Shown piece by piece: positions 6,994 through 16,091 of a stretch of DNA of 23,947 nt (position 1 is the stretch's first letter; the number at the start of each line of letters is the position of its first letter). The notes beneath the pieces are model-generated. The model saw only the letters and a program-made list of their open reading frames with translations. It was not told where the DNA came from and searched no databases. Made by a program: the position numbers and the translations under genes. Source of the stretch: Candidatus Hydrogenedens sp. (GTDB lineage: Bacteria; Hydrogenedentota; Hydrogenedentia; Hydrogenedentales; Hydrogenedentaceae); NCBI GenBank assembly GCA_035361075.1, contig DAOSBX010000045.1:1-23947 (forward strand), read 5' to 3'.

Positions 6994-8939
6994 TTTTGCT
7001 GGTCTCCCGTTTCTTCTCTTGCTATAAGTTGTGGTTCCTGCTTTTTAGCATCTCTTGTATAGAAAAATTCGATAACCTGTTTTGCCACAGGAGCAGCTGC
7101 AGAAGCACCATGATGCCCATGTTCAATCAACACACACAAAGCTATTTTAGGTTCTTTATTCAATACGCCAGCAATAAACCATGCATGGTCTCTCATTTCC
7201 CATGGTATTTCTTCTTCACTTTTATATTTTTTATGATGCTCTAAAGACATAATTTGTGCACTACCAGTTTTCCCGATAACAGTAATTCCTTCTACTTTTG
7301 CAGATTTCCCTGTACCAGCCCTGTGTGTCCCCGAAGGTTCAACACATAATTTCATACCTTCAATAACAGATTCCAATGCTTTTTTTGAAAAAATTTGTTC
7401 TTGTGCATCAGGAATTTGAAAATCTTTATTTAAATGTGGGTAAACGCGATGTCCTCCATTAATAATGGTAGCCATAAGGACTGCATTTTGTAATGGTGTT
7501 GTAGCACAACTTCCCTGTCCAATACTTAAATTTACTGTATCGCCAGGGTACCATTTCTGTTCCCATATCGGTTTATGAGCATTTACTTTAGCTTTCCATT
7601 CACGGCTGGGGATTAACCCAGTTACTTCATTTGGCAAATCAATGCCTGTTTGAACTCCGAGACCTATCTTATGGGCATATTCGGAAATTGTATCTACACC
7701 TAATTTTAATCCAACGTTATAAAAGAACACATCGCAGGAATAAGCCAATGCTTCTACCACATTCACGGAGCCATGACCATATTTATTCCAACATTTCCAT
7801 TCCCTACCAGTGCCACCAATTCTAAAAGAGCCTGGACAAAAAAAAGTTGTGGTTGGAGTAATTACTCCTTTTTCGAGTGCAGTAGCAGCAAGGAAGACTT
7901 TGAATACAGAGCCAGGTGGATATTGTTCGCTAATGGCTCTATTAGTCATTCGGTTGGGGTCTTTAGATTCTAACAATTCAATTCGTTCTGCGTCCTTTCC
8001 TTTTGTTACAAACACATTTGGGTCATATCCTGGACTACTCGCTATTGCTAAGACCGCACCTGTATCGGCATTAAGAACCACAATAGAGCCCTGTTGATTT
8101 GCAAGAATTTGTTCACAAAACTTTTGTAGTTCAATATCGAGAGTCAAGACAAGGTCTTTCCCTGAAATAGATTTCTGACGCAATTCTGTTTCCTCATATA
8201 ATAAGTGTCCACGACTATCTTTCCGAGCTAAAACTAAATTTCCGTATCGGTCTGTTCTTAGTTGTGGTCTACCTGACGCATATTTTGTTACAGTCATATA
8301 CCCATCTTTTCCATGGAGCCAACGTTCATAATACCGTTCCAAACCACTTCTTCCTATAACATCGCCAGGGAAATATTCACCCTCTAAGATATCTAATTCA
8401 TCTTTATTAATTTCATTTAGATACCCCATAATTTGTCCAGCAACGGAGCCCATCGGATATCTTCTTTGTGGCTGTAATGTTAAGTATACCCCTGGTAATC
8501 TAAAACTATTTTCTTCAATTCGTATCCAATCAGAACGAGCAATATCCTTCTTTATTACAATCTGAGTAAAAGGCTCTGATTTGAAATTATCAATTTGCTC
8601 TAATATCCACGAAGCAGGAACATTAATAATGCTCTCCAATGTCTTCGCTACATCTTTTTGCTGGTTTACTGGGCAATCTCCTGGGACAAAGACCACATCT
8701 GTGGAGGGACGATTATCTGCCAATATAGTTCCATCCTGAGCCAGAATTTTACCCCTATCTGCTTTTAATCTCTGAGGCCAGATACGGTTATTCTCTGCCT
8801 TTTCGCGGTATAATTCCGCATCACGAACCTGAATGGTCCAAAGACGGAATATTAAAATCGCCATGCTAAATATAATGGCAATCACTACAAGCCATAATCG
8901 GACATCGTTACTTCTATATGTTAATGAGATATCACTCAT
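6990..8939 (-). CDS. mrdA: Penicillin-binding protein 2, elongasome transpeptidase
   Basis: A 649-residue class B penicillin-binding protein that cross-links peptidoglycan in the periplasm as RodA's partner. One membrane anchor lies near residues 14-34. The pedestal/dimer domain begins around KADRGKILAQDG (59-70). The transpeptidase motifs are all present: SVFK (S344 nucleophile, K347), SCD (401-403; Asp at the third position is usual in PBP2) and KTGSAQ (K557). It starts with ATG at 8939, overlapping the mreD stop as ATGA, and ends overlapping the rodA start, so translation is probably coupled along mreD-mrdA-rodA. Confidence 0.96.
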   Translation of the reverse strand: MSDISLTYRSNDVRLWLVVIAIIFSMAILIFRLWTIQVRDAELYREKAENNRIWPQRLKADRGKILAQDGTILADNRPSTDVVFVPGDCPVNQQKDVAKTLESIINVPASWILEQIDNFKSEPFTQIVIKKDIARSDWIRIEENSFRLPGVYLTLQPQRRYPMGSVAGQIMGYLNEINKDELDILEGEYFPGDVIGRSGLERYYERWLHGKDGYMTVTKYASGRPQLRTDRYGNLVLARKDSRGHLLYEETELRQKSISGKDLVLTLDIELQKFCEQILANQQGSIVVLNADTGAVLAIASSPGYDPNVFVTKGKDAERIELLESKDPNRMTNRAISEQYPPGSVFKVFLAATALEKGVITPTTTFFCPGSFRIGGTGREWKCWNKYGHGSVNVVEALAYSCDVFFYNVGLKLGVDTISEYAHKIGLGVQTGIDLPNEVTGLIPSREWKAKVNAHKPIWEQKWYPGDTVNLSIGQGSCATTPLQNAVLMATIINGGHRVYPHLNKDFQIPDAQEQIFSKKALESVIEGMKLCVEPSGTHRAGTGKSAKVEGITVIGKTGSAQIMSLEHHKKYKSEEEIPWEMRDHAWFIAGVLNKEPKIALCVLIEHGHHGASAAAPVAKQVIEFFYTRDAKKQEPQLIAREETGDQQN

Positions 8940-9451
8940 TTATTTATAACCTTGAATGTTTTTATTTCCGATAAACGAAATACGTGATGTAATAACCAGA
9001 ATATAATAGGTGTCATCAGGGCACTATAAAATGCAGATGGTACGGTATTGACAAAAAGGACATAAAAGAAGTTTGTATATGGGTCTTGTAAATAAGTTAT
9101 GACATTAAATAACAATCCGTGGAGCAAAGCCCCCATAAATACCAATCCGGACTTAATTGCTGGATGCTCACTTAGTAGCCTGCTGGATAATTTTCCAAAT
9201 ATAAATCCTGTAATTACAAGGCAAAGTATATGATGCCCGAGTGAAGTGTTACTTGCGATGTCCTGATATATACCTGCCAATATCCCTGTGAACATTGCTC
9301 GTTCTTCTCCATAGAACAAAGCAAAGAAAATAACCATGATTAAACCCAAATCAGGAACAACTCCTTGAATTTGCAATACCTCAGGCCATCCTGTTTGTAT
9401 AACGGACATGGTCAGAACAATTATAAACCAAATTATATAGTCAATGTACAT
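8936..9451 (-). CDS. mreD: Rod shape-determining membrane protein MreD
   Basis: A 171-residue inner-membrane protein of the elongasome, with about five hydrophobic segments and the typical pattern of a GxxPDLGLIMVIFFALFYGEE stretch near residues 31-51. Its place between mreC and mrdA supports the call more strongly than its weakly conserved sequence. I place the start at the ATG at 9451-9449. GGAG at 9461-9458 lies six bases upstream, and it would overlap the in-frame TTG at 9463 that gives the longest reading frame. With this start the gap to mreC is 15 bases. Confidence 0.9.
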   Translation of the reverse strand: MYIDYIIWFIIVLTMSVIQTGWPEVLQIQGVVPDLGLIMVIFFALFYGEERAMFTGILAGIYQDIASNTSLGHHILCLVITGFIFGKLSSRLLSEHPAIKSGLVFMGALLHGLLFNVITYLQDPYTNFFYVLFVNTVPSAFYSALMTPIIFWLLHHVFRLSEIKTFKVINK

Positions 9452-9466
9452 TTTTAACTCCAAGCA

Positions 9467-10402
9467 TTAGGGTGCCAACAATTCTTGAATAGTTGTATCT
9501 GTATTCTCTGGTATCTTTATGTCCGTATTTAATTGACTGCTCACGTGCATATTATCAATCTCTGTAATGTCAAGTGGCTCAATATTATCTATAATTATAT
9601 AAACATCATCCAACCTATATGGGTCTACAATTGGTAAAATATCAGCACTCTTCCAAAGTGTTCCTGACTCATGAATAGATTGAATAGTTCCTATAGGCAA
9701 CCCTGGAGGAAAGATGCTTTCAGGGCTTGTAACTATTATATCTCCAACCCGTATTTGGTCATAAATATCAATGTAATTCATGGTGCATATCTTGCGAAAA
9801 TCTCCCGATGGATAAATAACGCCATCATAAGCACGTAGTCGATTTCTTTGAACCATGGCACCTATTCGACATTCACGATGATGTAAGGTAGCAACAACAG
9901 AGGAAAAAGGAGATGTATCTATAATTAATCCGACAACCCCTTCAGGAACTATGACTCCTTGATATGCACGGATACCATCATTTGTCCCACGATTTATTCG
10001 GAGGGCACCTTGGTATATTTCTAAGATATTAGCGTGAACCAATGTCAAGTTTTTCCATTCTTTTGGTAGAGCAGAGATTTTAAGTTTTTGTTGGAGCTGA
10101 CAATTTTTTTCTGTCCTATCGAGTAGGGCTAACCGTAAACGCATAAGTTCTTCTTTTAAGGTTTTGTTTTCTGTCCTGAGATAATCAGGTTCAAAAACAG
10201 CTTCTACAACATAATCGAAAAAGTTAGAAACATACATCTTAGTGTTTACGATGGGATAAGTTATTAAATAAAAACCTTGTTTGAATATTCTTTTTAAAGG
10301 TTCTGTGGATGTTTCTGTGAGAAGAGATAAGATACATATAAGGCATATCACAAGGAAAATAATCGTAGAACGGTAAGGATGTGATATGTCCGATGTGTTC
10401 AT
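9467..10402 (-). CDS. mreC: Rod shape-determining protein MreC
   Basis: A 311-residue bitopic protein that links cytoplasmic MreB to periplasmic PBP2. One transmembrane segment is visible (about residues 12-28). A coiled coil follows around residues 75-110 (RTENKTLKEELMRLRLALLD). A beta-rich domain follows with the MreC landmarks INRGTNDGIRAYQGVIVPEGVVG (in pieces at 133-155), SSVVATLHHRECRIGA and GDIIVTS...FPPGLPIG (about 218-237). The C-terminal tail is acidic and Thr-rich. It starts with ATG at 10402, 78 bases after mreB; only a weak GGGA is seen upstream. No terminator was recognised in the 78-base gap, so it is probably in the same operon as mreB. Confidence 0.93.
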   Translation of the reverse strand: MNTSDISHPYRSTIIFLVICLICILSLLTETSTEPLKRIFKQGFYLITYPIVNTKMYVSNFFDYVVEAVFEPDYLRTENKTLKEELMRLRLALLDRTEKNCQLQQKLKISALPKEWKNLTLVHANILEIYQGALRINRGTNDGIRAYQGVIVPEGVVGLIIDTSPFSSVVATLHHRECRIGAMVQRNRLRAYDGVIYPSGDFRKICTMNYIDIYDQIRVGDIIVTSPESIFPPGLPIGTIQSIHESGTLWKSADILPIVDPYRLDDVYIIIDNIEPLDITEIDNMHVSSQLNTDIKIPENTDTTIQELLAP

Positions 10403-10480
10403 GTTTATTTATTATTCCCAAAATAAATTAAGCCCAATGAAGTCCTTTTTACCCTCATCCTTTTTATGATTAAGTGCAAA

Positions 10481-11509
10481 TTAAAGTTTCTCTTCAGGAA
10501 AGTTCTTTAACTCTTCAAGGAACTTTCCTCCGCCGAGTACAACCGCTGATAATGGGTCTTCTGCAATAGAGACATGAAGTCCCGTTTCTTTGGCAAGTAA
10601 CTGGTCTAATCCACGGAGTAATGCTCCACCACCAGCAAGGACAACACCGCGGTCGACAATATCAGCCGACAATTCAGGTGGAGTTCGTTCCAATGTAAAA
10701 CGAACCGCTTCTACAATTTGGCTAACAGGTTCTCTAAGCGACTCACGAATTTCTTCAGAAGTAATGGTAATAATTCGTGGCAATCCTAATACCTGGTCTC
10801 TTCCTTTTACTTGCAATTCAAGTTCCTGTTTTAATGGGAAAGCAGAACCGATAGCTATTTTTATCTCTTCCGCTGTGCGTTCACCTATCATCATGTTGTA
10901 CGAACGTTTCATGTGATTAATAATCGCTTGATCCATTTCGTCTCCCGCAACACGAACTGATTTTGAAAACACAATTCCACCTAAGGATATAACAGCCACT
11001 TCCGTTGTTCCGCCTCCAATATCTACAATCATGCTTCCCTGAGGTTCATGGACGGGCAAACCAGCCCCGATGGCAGCTGCCATCGGCTCTTCAATAATAT
11101 ATACTTTCTTGGCACCTGCCTGCATAGCACTTTCTGTAACAGCACGGCGTTCTACCGCTGTTATGCCAGAAGGGACACCGACAGCAACTCTTGGCCAGAT
11201 TAGCCTTTTACGATTGTGTACTTTTTGAATAAAATACCGAAGCATTTGTTGTGTTGTCTCGAAATCTGCAATAACCCCGTCTTTCATGGGTCGTATTGCT
11301 ACGATATTACCTGGAGTTCGCCCTATCATATTTTTTGCTTCATTCCCGACAGCACGAACTCGTCCTGTGTCTTTGTTGATAGCCACCACTGATGGCTCAC
11401 TCAAAACAATCCCTTGTCCTTTCACATAAACAAGGGTATTGGCTGTCCCTAAATCTATAGCCATATCGTGGGAGAAAAGCCACGGTATTTGTCGAACCAT
11501 CTGTAACAC
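10481..11509 (-). CDS. mreB: Rod shape-determining actin homologue MreB
   Basis: A 342-residue actin-fold ATPase that forms membrane-bound filaments organising lateral wall synthesis. Phosphate-binding motif 1 is AIDLGTANT (D19), motif 2 is DIGGGTTEVAV (D163), and the adenosine region has GGGALLRGLDQLL near the C-terminus. The N-terminus (MVRQIPWLF) is short and partly hydrophobic, suiting membrane binding. The start is GTG at 11509-11507: AAGGAG at 11524-11519 lies nine bases upstream, whereas the ATG at 11500 would be 18 bases away. It is first in the operon mreB-mreC-mreD-mrdA-rodA-rng. Confidence 0.97.
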   Translation of the reverse strand: MLQMVRQIPWLFSHDMAIDLGTANTLVYVKGQGIVLSEPSVVAINKDTGRVRAVGNEAKNMIGRTPGNIVAIRPMKDGVIADFETTQQMLRYFIQKVHNRKRLIWPRVAVGVPSGITAVERRAVTESAMQAGAKKVYIIEEPMAAAIGAGLPVHEPQGSMIVDIGGGTTEVAVISLGGIVFSKSVRVAGDEMDQAIINHMKRSYNMMIGERTAEEIKIAIGSAFPLKQELELQVKGRDQVLGLPRIITITSEEIRESLREPVSQIVEAVRFTLERTPPELSADIVDRGVVLAGGGALLRGLDQLLAKETGLHVSIAEDPLSAVVLGGGKFLEELKNFPEEKL

Positions 11510-11583
11510 GCGTTTAGTCTCCTTAATGTGAATGGGTTATGTTAAAACAAAATATTCCATTGTCCCTTTGTATTAAAAAACTA

Positions 11584-11612
11584 ATTATATCAAACATGGA
11601 TTCTTTTTTGAA
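11584..11612 (-). promoter_or_regulatory. Extended -10 promoter for the mreB operon
   Basis: On the minus strand TTCAAA (11612-11607), 17 bases, then TGATATAAT with a perfect TATAAT at 11589-11584 and the TG of an extended -10. Transcription would start near 11577, giving a leader of about 68 bases before the mreB GTG. Found by eye, but the combined -35, spacing and extended -10 match is good. Confidence 0.5.
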
Positions 11613-11646
11613 ATTCATAAATATTTGAACTGTAACCAAATATCCT

Positions 11647-11674
11647 TTGCTTGGTTTACCTTATCCGTTATAAT
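11647..11674 (+). promoter_or_regulatory. Candidate distal promoter for the ftsH operon
   Basis: TTGCTT (11647-11652), a 16-base spacer and a perfect TATAAT (11669-11674). It would give a leader of about 220 bases before ftsH. Confidence 0.3.
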
Positions 11675-11770
11675 TGTTCTTATTTTACTTGAATGATTCT
11701 ATGACATTACATAATTTTTATTAAAAATCACATAAATATCTGAGTGCATTAAAAAAATCTATTTAAGGAA

Positions 11771-11799
11771 TTGTTTTATAGGGCAATTTTTGTTATTAT
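11771..11799 (+). promoter_or_regulatory. Candidate proximal promoter for the ftsH operon
   Basis: TTGTTT (11771-11776), a 17-base spacer and TATTAT (11794-11799), giving a leader of about 95 bases. The -10 matches five of six consensus bases and the -35 three of six. Confidence 0.35.
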
Positions 11800-11901
11800 A
11801 TTATATAAAGGAAGAAAAGGATGGAGTATTTTTTCTGTCATTTTTAAGTTCTGATAGAAAGTTAATAAGATTATAAGGATTAAAAAGGCTTTTATTCTAT
11901 A

Positions 11902-13860
11902 ATGAACAGTTTCCTAAAGCAAATATCGTTATGGATTGTGTTTCTTATTATTATGGTTCTGGTTCTTTCAAACTTTTCGAAAGTGAAAGGACCGAAGAAG
12001 GAACTTCTTGAGCCCGATTTTGTTCAGCAATTAGCACAAGGAAATATTAAATCAGTAACAATCCGTGAAATAGGGAATAACCTTAAACAGGTTTATGCTG
12101 AATTGAAAAATGAAGTAGAGGGTCAAAAGAAAATACAATTTAACACAGACACATTTAAGGAAGAATGGAAAAATCAGTTAGATGAGCAAGGGGTAGTGTA
12201 TAAATACGAAACCGAAAATCCATTATGGCAGGGATTATTGGTTAATGTTTTGCCCTTATTGATAATTATGGGTTTGTTCTGGTTTTTAATGTTTCGTCAG
12301 GTTCAAGGGGGTAGTAACAAAGCATTATCATTTGGGAAAAGCCGTGCACGGCTTGTAAATCAAAGTGATAAAGTAGTTACTTTTAACGATGTAGCAGGGG
12401 TTGACGAGGCAAAAGAGGAATTACAGGAGATTGTAGAATACTTGAAGGACCCAAAGAAATTTTCAAGGTTAGGTGGAAGAATTCCCCGTGGCGTTTTATT
12501 GGTAGGACCTCCAGGTTCTGGGAAAACATTATTAGCACGTGCAGTGGCAGGGGAGGCTAATGTTCCTTTCTTCAGTATAAGCGGTTCCGATTTCGTAGAG
12601 ATGTTCGTAGGAGTTGGTGCCAGTCGCGTTCGCGATTTGTTCCAGCAGGGTTATAAAAATGCTCCATGCATTATCTTTATTGATGAAATTGATGCGGTTG
12701 GCAGACAACGTGGTGCAGGTTTAGGCGGAGGACATGATGAGCGTGAACAGACATTAAACCAGTTATTGGTTGAAATGGATGGTTTTAATAGTAATGAAGG
12801 GGTTATTCTCATGGCTGCAACCAATCGGCCTGATGTTCTCGACCGTGCGTTGCTCCGCCCTGGCAGATTTGACCGACAGATTGTAGTAGCCAATCCTGAC
12901 GTACGTGGTAGAAAACAGATATTGGAAGTTCATATACGAAATCAAAAAGTTCCTATGGATGATGACGTTGACCTTGATGTATTGGCTCGGAGTACCCCTG
13001 GCTTCTCTGGTGCTGACCTCGCAAATATGGTAAATGAAGCTGCCTTGCTTGCTGCCCGAAGGAATAAAGATAAAGTAAGTATGATTGATTTCGAAGATGC
13101 CAAAGACCGTGTTTTAATGGGTCCTGCAAGAAAAAGTCTTGTGTTAAGTGCAAAAGAAAAATTACAAACCGCATATCATGAGGCAGGACATGTTCTGGTT
13201 GGGCGACTTTCTCCCGATGCAGACCCTATCCATAAAGCAACAATTATCCCACGGGGACCCTCTCTCGGAGTTACAAGTTTCCTGCCAGAAGAGGACCGTC
13301 ATAACTTAACCAAAAAATGGTGCTTGGCAACAATTCGCGTTACAATGGGTGGTCGTGCTGCAGAAGAAATTGTGTTTAATGAGTTTACCAGTGGTTGTGC
13401 CAATGACTTACAACAGGCAACACGATTAGCACATTCAATGGTTTGTGAATGGGGAATGAGTTCATTAGGTCCTATCGCTTTTGGCAAGAATGAAGAGGTC
13501 TTTTTAGGACGAGACTTTGTGCGGATGCGTGAATTTAGTGAGGAAACAGCCGCTGCTGTCGACCGTGAGGTACATACAATTCTTGAAGATGCTTATAGAG
13601 ACACAAAGGCACTTTTAGAAAAACATAAAGATATTTTAGATGCTTTGGCAAAAGCACTTTATGACAAAGAGACGCTTGAATCTGATGAGATAGACGAGAT
13701 TATTAGCTCTATTGGAGGTGAACATATCCTTCCCGAACGCTGGAAAAAGGATAAACAAAAAAAGTTTACGGAAGAAGAGATTAAGCAACCACAAGAATCT
13801 ACAGAGGAAATAGTAAAAACATTGCCTCCAAACCAACCACCACTGCCTGATTTGGCATGA
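11902..13860 (+). CDS. ftsH: ATP-dependent zinc metalloprotease FtsH
   Basis: A 652-residue membrane-anchored AAA+ protease that degrades misfolded membrane proteins and selected cytoplasmic regulators; in enterobacteria it also controls LpxC and so lipid A synthesis. Two transmembrane segments (about 8-25 and 110-130) flank a small periplasmic domain. The AAA part has Walker A GPPGSGKT (202-209), Walker B IIFIDEID and the second region of homology ATNRPDVLDRALLRPGRFDR (in pieces). The zinc motif is HEAGH (H426, E427, H430). The C-terminus is Pro/Glu-rich. The ATG at 11902 matches the usual FtsH N-terminus, although only a weak AAGG is seen upstream. It opens the long plus-strand run, 36 bases before folP. 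Confidence 0.98.
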   Translation: MNSFLKQISLWIVFLIIMVLVLSNFSKVKGPKKELLEPDFVQQLAQGNIKSVTIREIGNNLKQVYAELKNEVEGQKKIQFNTDTFKEEWKNQLDEQGVVYKYETENPLWQGLLVNVLPLLIIMGLFWFLMFRQVQGGSNKALSFGKSRARLVNQSDKVVTFNDVAGVDEAKEELQEIVEYLKDPKKFSRLGGRIPRGVLLVGPPGSGKTLLARAVAGEANVPFFSISGSDFVEMFVGVGASRVRDLFQQGYKNAPCIIFIDEIDAVGRQRGAGLGGGHDEREQTLNQLLVEMDGFNSNEGVILMAATNRPDVLDRALLRPGRFDRQIVVANPDVRGRKQILEVHIRNQKVPMDDDVDLDVLARSTPGFSGADLANMVNEAALLAARRNKDKVSMIDFEDAKDRVLMGPARKSLVLSAKEKLQTAYHEAGHVLVGRLSPDADPIHKATIIPRGPSLGVTSFLPEEDRHNLTKKWCLATIRVTMGGRAAEEIVFNEFTSGCANDLQQATRLAHSMVCEWGMSSLGPIAFGKNEEVFLGRDFVRMREFSEETAAAVDREVHTILEDAYRDTKALLEKHKDILDALAKALYDKETLESDEIDEIISSIGGEHILPERWKKDKQKKFTEEEIKQPQESTEEIVKTLPPNQPPLPDLA

Positions 13861-13896
13861 CTAATGTATTCGTTTATATTTTTGGGATAGGGAAAA

Positions 13897-14700
13897 ATGT
13901 TAAAGCGAACGCAAGTGATAGGAATTTTGAATATTACCCCAGACTCGTTTTATGACGGTGGACTTTATTTTAATTTTGATAAGGCATATTCGCGTGCGTT
14001 ACAGATGGTGAGTGAAGGTTGCGATTGGATAGATATTGGTGGTGAGTCCTCCCGTCCTTTTTCCGAATCAATCAGTGCAGAAGAAGAACAACGGAGAATT
14101 CTACCTGTTTTGCAAGCTCTTGAACAATTGCCAATTCCCCGTTCAGTAGATACATACAGAGCAGATACAGCAAGGAAAGCCTTGACATTTGGCGTTTCAA
14201 TGGTTAATGATATATCAGCATTTCGGTTTGACCCAGAACTTGTGGAGGTGGTTGCCGAAGCCAAATGTAATTATATTTTAATGCATATGCAAGGAACCCC
14301 TAAAACAATGCAGTTGGAACCTCGATATAACGATGTGATTTCAGATATTTGTGCTTTCTTCGAAGAGCGATTAACGTTTGCAGTTAATCACGGAGTTGAA
14401 GAAGAGAAGATATGGCTTGACCCCGGTTTCGGTTTCGGTAAAAATGTGGAACAAAATTTAACTATATTGAGACGGATTGAAGAATTTAAAACATTTGGCA
14501 GACCTATTCTTATTGGAACTTCTAACAAATCGACCATTGGTACTGTATTAGATTTGCCTGTTGACCAACGTATAGAAGGGACATCGGCAACAATTGCATG
14601 GGCAGTATTTAAAGGTGTACATGCCGTTAGAGTTCACCAAGTTAAGGAAATGGTTCGAGTTATTCGTATGACTGAGGCTATAATGTACGGAATAGAATAG
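13897..14700 (+). CDS. folP: Dihydropteroate synthase
   Basis: A 267-residue TIM-barrel enzyme that joins 4-aminobenzoate to hydroxymethyl-dihydropterin diphosphate in folate synthesis; it is the sulfonamide target. Motifs: GILNITPDSFYDGG (9-22), DIGGESSRP (46-54), SVDTY (D85), NDISAF (N104, D105), LDPGFGFGK (174-182) and RVHQVKEMV near 245-253. The loop usually written SRKSFIG reads TSNKSTIG (208-215): Lys is kept but the Arg before it is Asn. Start ATG at 13897 with TAGGG just upstream. The order ftsH-folP-glmM is seen in many bacteria. The length is normal and no frame damage was seen. Confidence 0.96.
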   Translation: MLKRTQVIGILNITPDSFYDGGLYFNFDKAYSRALQMVSEGCDWIDIGGESSRPFSESISAEEEQRRILPVLQALEQLPIPRSVDTYRADTARKALTFGVSMVNDISAFRFDPELVEVVAEAKCNYILMHMQGTPKTMQLEPRYNDVISDICAFFEERLTFAVNHGVEEEKIWLDPGFGFGKNVEQNLTILRRIEEFKTFGRPILIGTSNKSTIGTVLDLPVDQRIEGTSATIAWAVFKGVHAVRVHQVKEMVRVIRMTEAIMYGIE

Positions 14701-14712
14701 AGGAAGGTAAAT

Positions 14713-16071
14713 GTGAATATGAACAAACGACTTTTTGGAACAGACGGCGTTCGTGGTGTTGCAAATATTCACCCAATGACTGCGGAAATGGCTCTGAAAA
14801 TAGGCAGAGCCGCAGGAACTATTTTTCAACGGGAAAAACGACAACATACAATCCTGATCGGTAAAGACACACGACGTTCGTGTTATATGCTTGAAAATGC
14901 ACTGACAGCTGGACTGTGTTCTGTAGGTGTCCGTGTCTTGTTAACAGGTCCACTACCGACACCCGGCGTCTCGTATATTATGCGTAGTTTGCGATGCGAT
15001 GGGGCTATTATGATTAGTGCGTCGCATAACCCTTACTACGACAATGGAATAAAAATATTTGGTCCAGACGGGTACAAAATTCCGGATGAAATTGAAGATG
15101 AAATTGAACGATTAATTCAAACAGGTGAAGTTGACCAGCTCCGTCCAACCGGAGAACACGTTGGTACCGCAAAACGGATTGACGATGCTGTTGGAAGGTA
15201 TATCGAATTTGTCAAAGCAACGTTTCCTAAAGGCATGCGATTGGATGGTTTGCGGATTGTTGTCGATTGTGCAAATGGTGCAATGTATAGAGTCGGACCG
15301 GATACACTATCGGAATTAGGAGCAACCGTAATACCTATTGCTGATGAGCCAAATGGTGTAAATATCAATGACTGTTGTGGTTCTGTTTACCCAGAAGAGA
15401 TGCGGGCACAGGTAATCCGTGAAAAAGCAGATGTAGGTATTGCTTTTGACGGGGATGGAGACCGATTGGTAATGGCTGATGCCCAAGGAAGATTACTGGA
15501 TGGAAATGCTATCCTCGCAATTCTTGGAGTTGATTACTTAAAAAGAGGCATTCTTGGCAATAACACATTGGTAACAACGGTTATGTCAAATGTGGGGTTA
15601 GAGTTAGCCCTTCGATCTTTTGGGGGTAAGGTGGTTCGAACAGGAGTAGGAGACCGAACCGTCTCAGATACATTAAAAAAAGAGGGGTCAAACTTAGGTG
15701 GCGAACCTTCAGGTCATATCCTCCTAACAGATTATAATGTTACAGGCGACGCAATGATAGCCGCTTTGCAATTGCTGGCGATTATGATACGTTTAGATCA
15801 ACCGCTATCTGAATTAGGAAAAATTTACCAGCCGTTGCCGGAACAGCACGGGAAAGTAACCTACGAGGGGAAAGCAAAACTAACGGAGGAAGAGTTAAAT
15901 AACATAGCAAATACCGCAGAAAAAGAATTAAATGGTGATGGAAAAGTTGTAATACGATACTCAGGAACAGAACCCGTAGTCCGTATTATGGTTCAACACA
16001 CCGAACTCCGCAAAGCAGAATTCTATTGCAAAAAATTGGTAGAACAAATATCATTATTGCTGAAAACGTAA
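14713..16071 (+). CDS. glmM: Phosphoglucosamine mutase
   Basis: A 452-residue alpha-D-phosphohexomutase that converts glucosamine-6-phosphate to glucosamine-1-phosphate, feeding UDP-GlcNAc for peptidoglycan and lipid A. Motifs: LFGTDGVRG near the N-terminus, the phosphoserine loop ISASHNPYYDNGIK (active S104), the metal loop AFDGDGDRLV (D246, D248, D250), GGEPSGH for sugar binding, and RYSGTEPVVRIM for phosphate binding. Start: GTG at 14713 has AGGAAGG five bases upstream; the ATG two codons later (14719) is eleven bases from the same site and is also possible. It follows folP by 12 bases, so the two are almost certainly co-transcribed. Confidence 0.97.
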   Translation: MNMNKRLFGTDGVRGVANIHPMTAEMALKIGRAAGTIFQREKRQHTILIGKDTRRSCYMLENALTAGLCSVGVRVLLTGPLPTPGVSYIMRSLRCDGAIMISASHNPYYDNGIKIFGPDGYKIPDEIEDEIERLIQTGEVDQLRPTGEHVGTAKRIDDAVGRYIEFVKATFPKGMRLDGLRIVVDCANGAMYRVGPDTLSELGATVIPIADEPNGVNINDCCGSVYPEEMRAQVIREKADVGIAFDGDGDRLVMADAQGRLLDGNAILAILGVDYLKRGILGNNTLVTTVMSNVGLELALRSFGGKVVRTGVGDRTVSDTLKKEGSNLGGEPSGHILLTDYNVTGDAMIAALQLLAIMIRLDQPLSELGKIYQPLPEQHGKVTYEGKAKLTEEELNNIANTAEKELNGDGKVVIRYSGTEPVVRIMVQHTELRKAEFYCKKLVEQISLLLKT

Positions 16072-16091
16072 TTAACACTGGAGGTTTTTCT

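Larger units (their letters stand above)
11510..11901. other. Divergent mreB-ftsH regulatory region
   Basis: This 392-base AT-rich gap drives two essential operons in opposite directions. It holds the mreB promoter candidate (11584-11612) and two ftsH-facing candidates (11647-11674 and 11771-11799). AACCAA (11634-11639) and TTGGTT (11651-11656) form a short inverted repeat between the opposing promoters. No gene was seen. Confidence 0.6.

Noticed and set aside
6990..8939. SCD instead of SxN in PBP2 as an active-site defect
   Set aside because: Asp at the third position of this motif is normal for elongation-type PBP2 proteins.
9452..9463. TTG start for MreD at 9463
   Set aside because: The best ribosome-binding site (GGAG, 9461-9458) overlaps that codon and is well spaced for the ATG at 9451.
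16026..16091. Longer N-terminus for PdxJ beginning inside glmM
   Set aside because: GGAGG sits correctly for the ATG at 16092, which gives the normal family N-terminus; the extra residues are a read-through of glmM in another frame.
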